Of a stretch of 35,838 nt of DNA, positions 32,692 to 35,838 are shown piece by piece. Every line of letters begins with the position of its first letter. Within the stretch, counting starts at the first letter, position 1. Both the position numbers and the translations under genes were made by a program. This stretch comes from Bernardetia sp. Its GTDB lineage: Bacteria > Bacteroidota > Bacteroidia > Cytophagales > Bernardetiaceae. The stretch covers positions 1 to 35,838 of the forward strand of contig NZ_JAHDIG010000036.1 of assembly GCF_020630935.1 (NCBI RefSeq), written 5' to 3'. The notes beneath the pieces were generated by a model. That model worked only from the letters and a program-made list of their open reading frames with translations. It was not told where the DNA came from and did no database searches.

Positions 32692-32813
32692 TTATGTATA
32701 ACAGATTTTTCGACTTGATAATGCTACTATGGCTTACGTAAAAACATCCTAAAAGATAGCAAAAAACTATGAATTTAGGAATCTTTAGCGATTCTTCATA
32801 TTATTTTTTGTTC

Positions 32814-33614
32814 TTAATTAAATTTACTCTTTTCTGCTATATTTTGTTTCAACTTTAATTCTAGTTTGAGAGCTTTTGGGAGCAAAATTCTATTTTCAAT
32901 ATCAGCATGTATTTTGAGTTCGGTTTCAAAATCTTTGAGTTCTGAATACAACACTTTTATCAAAAGAGGTGTTTGTTTATCTATTTTGTAGTTATTGGTT
33001 AGTTCTCTGATACCTTCCATTTCATCATCATCTTGTTGGTGTTGGCGCAAAAAACGAGAAATAGAATGTTCTTTCATAGGATAAAAAACCTTAGTCATCG
33101 GTATTTTTCCATAAAAAGCATTATCTAAAAGGGTAATATAATCGAAGAGCGAACTTTCCTCCTCAAAAATATGATGAATAAAGTCTTCTGCAAAAAGAGG
33201 AAAAGCAATTTTCAAATCTTCAATAACCATTTTATAATGCTCTTCAAATCCTTTGCTATTACAATCGTTTACCAATTTTGACATATAAGGTAAACTACGA
33301 CGCATAAAAATACGGTGGGCATTCTTTAAATAATCAATTACTAACTCTATCGGATAATGCGAAATATGCTGATTCAGAGTCTTAAACGAACTCGTATTTC
33401 GCTTCTTACGAACAGCTTCCTCCAAATGCTTTATTAAAATCGTTGCATCTATTCCCCTTTCTCTACACGTTTGGGCAAGTGTTTTATGAGAATGATTGTA
33501 AAAGTCTATTCCAAAATAGTGTAAGACAGCAGCAGAAACATAGTTTCTTGAAACTAAAGCACTTATCTTTTCTGAAGTTTTAAAATCTGTATTATTGTTA
33601 CTTTTACCTTCCAT
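32814..33614 (-). CDS. RIC/ScdA-YtfE-like di-iron protein with hemerythrin domain
   Basis: This 266-residue protein resembles iron-sulfur cluster repair proteins that protect clusters under nitrosative or oxidative stress. The N-terminal ScdA_N-like domain (about 16-70) has VSRNYVSAAVLHYFGIDF and LAQTCRERGID in order. The hemerythrin domain (about 80-250) carries the full di-iron set in the YtfE pattern: His100, His148 with Glu152, His183, and His236 with Glu240 (compare YtfE His84, His129/Glu133, His160, His204/Glu208). The unusual point is the N-terminal domain: the CCxG cysteine motif after FGIDF is replaced by YNHSH. No Crp/Fnr regulator gene is adjacent. It is a single gene. Confidence 0.85.
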   Translation of the reverse strand: MEGKSNNNTDFKTSEKISALVSRNYVSAAVLHYFGIDFYNHSHKTLAQTCRERGIDATILIKHLEEAVRKKRNTSSFKTLNQHISHYPIELVIDYLKNAHRIFMRRSLPYMSKLVNDCNSKGFEEHYKMVIEDLKIAFPLFAEDFIHHIFEEESSLFDYITLLDNAFYGKIPMTKVFYPMKEHSISRFLRQHQQDDDEMEGIRELTNNYKIDKQTPLLIKVLYSELKDFETELKIHADIENRILLPKALKLELKLKQNIAEKSKFN

Positions 33615-33689
33615 ACGCTTCGTATCATTTGAGAGAACAAGATATTCTACAAAAATATAGATTTTTCAGAAAAAAACACCAAAAATTAA

Positions 33690-33720
33690 AGAACCTGCAA
33701 AAGTTTGTTTTGCAGGTTCT
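33690..33720 (-). terminator. Intrinsic terminator after the HMA-DoxX gene
   Basis: A perfect 13-bp stem AGAACCTGCAAAA pairs with TTTTGCAGGTTCT around a 5-nt loop. On the minus strand it is followed by TTTAATTTTT. It lies 31 bases past the stop codon of the HMA-DoxX gene. Confidence 0.8.
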
Positions 33721-33751
33721 GTTTTGTAATAGATTGTTTGTGAATCACTTG

Positions 33752-34561
33752 CTAGATAAAAAGCATCACGCCAGCCATTGCTACCATCACCAAATCTTCA
33801 ATAATAGTAACTGTACTCATAGGCAGATTAAAAACATCTCCCAAGCAAGCACATTTGATTTTTTTCTTATCCAAATTACTCTTTATAACACCAATACTAC
33901 TCACTCCTAATACCACAACTGTAATTAAGTTGGTATAAGATGGAAAAATATTGATAAGATAAGTCACTCCGAGAGCAAGCTCAACAAAAGGATAAATATA
34001 TCCCCAACCTTTCCACTTTTCGGCTACGATGTCATACATTCTATAAGAATTAGCAAACCCTTCTAAGTTTAAGAGCTTGAAAAAGGCAAAAACAATAAAA
34101 AATCCAGCCATAAAATGGCGCATCAAGAGCATTCCAGAAAAGTCGTGAAAAGGATATTGTACCAAAATACTTGTTCCCAAAATAAAACCAACAATCAGAA
34201 TAAGAGGCTTATAAGTAGAAATAGACTTTTTGGGTAGCTCTATTTCTTTGCCTTCTTCTGACTGATTTGATTTGGTATCAACTTTTATTTCCTCAAAAAC
34301 TATATTATCTATCTTACTTTGTTTTTCTACGATGAGATAGTTTCCAATTTCAGAGAGCTTTTCTTGTAAAACAGAAATAGGAATATTCTCTTCAAAATAG
34401 ATTTTTCCCTCTCCATTTTCTACACTAACTTCTGCCTTTTCAATTTCGAGAAAGTTTTCTAATGTTTTTTTTACCTTAGCTTCACAGCCTTTACAAGTCA
34501 TTCCTGTAATGGTATATTCTTTTGTTTGGACTTTATTTTGGGTTTGTTCTAGTGTTTCCAT
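33752..34561 (-). CDS. Heavy-metal-associated domain fused to a DoxX/MauE-like membrane domain
   Basis: The 269-residue protein has an N-terminal HMA domain (about 14-80) with the metal-binding motif GMTCKGC (Cys23, Cys26), as in copper chaperones. A charged linker (about 84-110) leads to four or more membrane helices (about 114-269). The membrane part has the MauE/DoxX pattern, including LMRHFMAGFFIVFAFFKLLNLEGFANSY and a cysteine-containing cytoplasmic loop CACLGDVFNLPMSTVTIIED, which resembles the CGCFG...LPLS segment of MauE-type proteins. It lies 135 bases after the multicopper oxidase on the same strand, so a joint copper-handling role is likely. The redox function of the CxC loop (Cys-Ala-Cys) is an inference. 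Confidence 0.85.
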   Translation of the reverse strand: METLEQTQNKVQTKEYTITGMTCKGCEAKVKKTLENFLEIEKAEVSVENGEGKIYFEENIPISVLQEKLSEIGNYLIVEKQSKIDNIVFEEIKVDTKSNQSEEGKEIELPKKSISTYKPLILIVGFILGTSILVQYPFHDFSGMLLMRHFMAGFFIVFAFFKLLNLEGFANSYRMYDIVAEKWKGWGYIYPFVELALGVTYLINIFPSYTNLITVVVLGVSSIGVIKSNLDKKKIKCACLGDVFNLPMSTVTIIEDLVMVAMAGVMLFI

Positions 34562-34603
34562 AATTTATATAAAGAAAAATTTTGAATCTAATGATTGAAA
34601 TAA

Positions 34604-34624
34604 AGTGGACTCTAATAATCCACT
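34604..34624 (-). terminator. Weak hairpin between the copper genes
   Basis: AGTGGA (34604-34609) pairs with TCCACT (34619-34624) around a 9-nt loop. On the minus strand it is followed by TTATTTC. It could be an attenuating terminator after the multicopper oxidase gene. Confidence 0.3.
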
Positions 34625-34696
34625 ACTACTTATAAAAACGATGGCTTGACCTTAGAGTTATTCAGAATTTTGTCCATTTTTTATATCATTTTGACT

Positions 34697-35838
34697 TTAA
34701 TAAATAATCTGTAATCCTGCCCCCCAACCAAACTGACTATCATAATTTCCAGAAAGTGCAAAGTATTGTCCTAAAATATAACTTGTTCCTATGGTGTATC
34801 GTAGCTTGTCTTGATTGATGCTATATTCTATTCCTGCATCAGCTCTCCAACGTTTGGTAAGTGGAAAGTCTTCTCGTTCTAGTTCGATTTGAAAATTTCC
34901 CTCGTGGTCTATTCTCAAATCTGACCAGATGTGCATAGGCAAAAAGTAGCGAATACCCAAAAGTCCTTTTATTTCTGCATTTGTTGAGTTAGTTTCATCA
35001 TTGACTTGTTCTACTGTTTCTTGTTCGGCTTCTGCTCCAAGATAAACAGTAAAAAATTGCTTCGCACCAAAATAGCGCATTGCTTTTGCTGTTACTTCAT
35101 ACTCATTTTTATAATTGGTATTTCCAGTAAGACTGATTTCATTTCTAAAATTGAATAGTCCTGCTTCTCCCCAAAGTCCGTTGGTTTGTGCTGCCACATT
35201 TGCCATAGTGTACCAACGTTTATCTTCTCTTGCAAAGCGTTTGTAGGCTGCTCTTGAGGTAAGCATAGGTGTAGTATTTTGATAATTTACAACTCTAGCC
35301 ATTCCAGACATCATGTGGTAGAGTAAATGACAATGAAAAAACCAATCTTTTTCCTCAACTGCATCAAACTCTATGATTGTTGTTTCCATTGGTGCAACAT
35401 TAATAGTATGTTTGAGAGGAGCAAAATCGCCTTGTCCATTTATTACTCTAAAAAAATGCCCGTGTAGGTGCATAGGATGGCTCATCATGGTAGTGTTGTG
35501 CATCACAAAGCGTACTGTCTCACCTTTATTAATTTTGATTTTGTCAGCTTCTGAAAGTGGGGTATTGTTTATCATCCACACGTAACGCAACATGTTTCCT
35601 CCCAAATACAAATGAATGATTCTAACAGGCTGTTCTTCATCAATTTTGGTAGAAGTTTCAGATTTTAGCATCGTATAATCAAAAATAGTTTCTTCTGGAT
35701 TTTTCTTTTTTAGTTGTTTGTAGCCTGTCATTTTTACACCCATTGGCTGAAGCATAGATTTCATCATAGGATTGTTTTTGCTCATCATCATTCCTTCTTT
35801 TGAGGCTTCATGGATTTTACCTTTTTCGTGGTTCATTT
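34697..35838 (-). CDS. Multicopper oxidase (CopA-like) with C-terminal outer-membrane-barrel extension, 5' end outside window
   Basis: The frame is open to the window edge, so the Met at 35836 is internal and the N-terminal cupredoxin domains are missing. The visible part begins with a Met-rich segment (MMMSKNNPMMKSMLQPMG) like the copper-binding insert of CopA. The last cupredoxin domain follows, with HPMHLHGH and HCHLLYHMMSGM carrying the type 1, 2 and 3 copper ligands (counting from the first visible Met: His120, His123, His125, Cys169, His168/170, His174, Met179). After about residue 195 the sequence changes to about 185 residues of alternating aromatic strands (EISLTGNTNYKNEYEVTAKA, KGLLGIRYFLPMHIWSDLRI, QFGWGAGLQIIY) ending in an aromatic residue. 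This is the look of an outer-membrane beta-barrel and resembles the separate CopB protein. It would oxidise and sequester periplasmic copper at the outer membrane. Confidence 0.85.
   Translation of the reverse strand, partial: MNHEKGKIHEASKEGMMMSKNNPMMKSMLQPMGVKMTGYKQLKKKNPEETIFDYTMLKSETSTKIDEEQPVRIIHLYLGGNMLRYVWMINNTPLSEADKIKINKGETVRFVMHNTTMMSHPMHLHGHFFRVINGQGDFAPLKHTINVAPMETTIIEFDAVEEKDWFFHCHLLYHMMSGMARVVNYQNTTPMLTSRAAYKRFAREDKRWYTMANVAAQTNGLWGEAGLFNFRNEISLTGNTNYKNEYEVTAKAMRYFGAKQFFTVYLGAEAEQETVEQVNDETNSTNAEIKGLLGIRYFLPMHIWSDLRIDHEGNFQIELEREDFPLTKRWRADAGIEYSINQDKLRYTIGTSYILGQYFALSGNYDSQFGWGAGLQIIY

Noticed and set aside
1-35838. CRISPR array, tRNA or intact insertion sequence
   Set aside because: No regularly spaced direct repeats, cloverleaf sequences or transposase genes were found; the repeats seen are isolated palindromes.

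Overview
The window looks like chromosome of a low-GC Bacteroidota bacterium, most likely an aquatic Cytophagia/Bernardetia-type organism. This placement is an inference from four things: a secreted protease with a C-terminal type IX secretion sorting domain, promoter candidates of the Bacteroidota TAnnTTTG type, leucine dehydrogenase and type III polyketide synthase types common in the phylum, and AT-rich spacers with hairpin terminators. No tRNA, rRNA, CRISPR array or intact insertion sequence was seen.

Layout. 1-460: the 3' end of a PIN-domain (VapC-like) toxin gene, converging on rpoC. 488-4873 (-): rpoC with its own promoter candidate and no rpoB beside it. 5411-8203 (+): a 930-residue protein with three TIR domains, a membrane helix and a TPR-like tail. 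8346-11291 (+): a secreted M43 metalloprotease. 11415-13631 (+): a STAS-like protein and two tandem paralogous membrane proteins. 13633-21949: mostly minus-strand single genes (membrane SpoIIE-type phosphatase, adenosylhomocysteinase, a conserved 505-residue protein of unknown function, a VWA protein, type III polyketide synthase), with a plus-strand nucleoside phosphorylase among them. 22023-24305 (-): a tightly overlapping three-gene operon of unrecognised membrane-anchored proteins (locus A). 24563-28324: holB, an SRPBCC protein, an NRDE/TANGO2 protein and leucine dehydrogenase. 28900-30520 (+): a two-gene operon paralogous to locus A (locus B). 30568-33614: a DUF457-type membrane hydrolase, a TM2 protein and a di-iron RIC/hemerythrin protein. 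33752-35838 (-): a copper module made of an HMA-DoxX/MauE-like fusion and the C-terminal half of a multicopper oxidase that appears fused to an outer-membrane barrel.

How the genes work together. Most are single-gene units bounded by terminator hairpins. Three groups look functionally linked: locus A and locus B, which share a gene pair of unknown function; the copper genes, which suggest periplasmic or outer-membrane copper oxidation and sequestration; and possibly the STAS-like and SpoIIE-type proteins, although they converge and may only be neighbours.

The most interesting leads are the paralogous A/B loci (possibly GldM-like), the triple-TIR protein, the CopA-barrel fusion, the separation of rpoC from rpoB, and several families of small intergenic palindromes whose copies differ by compensatory changes.
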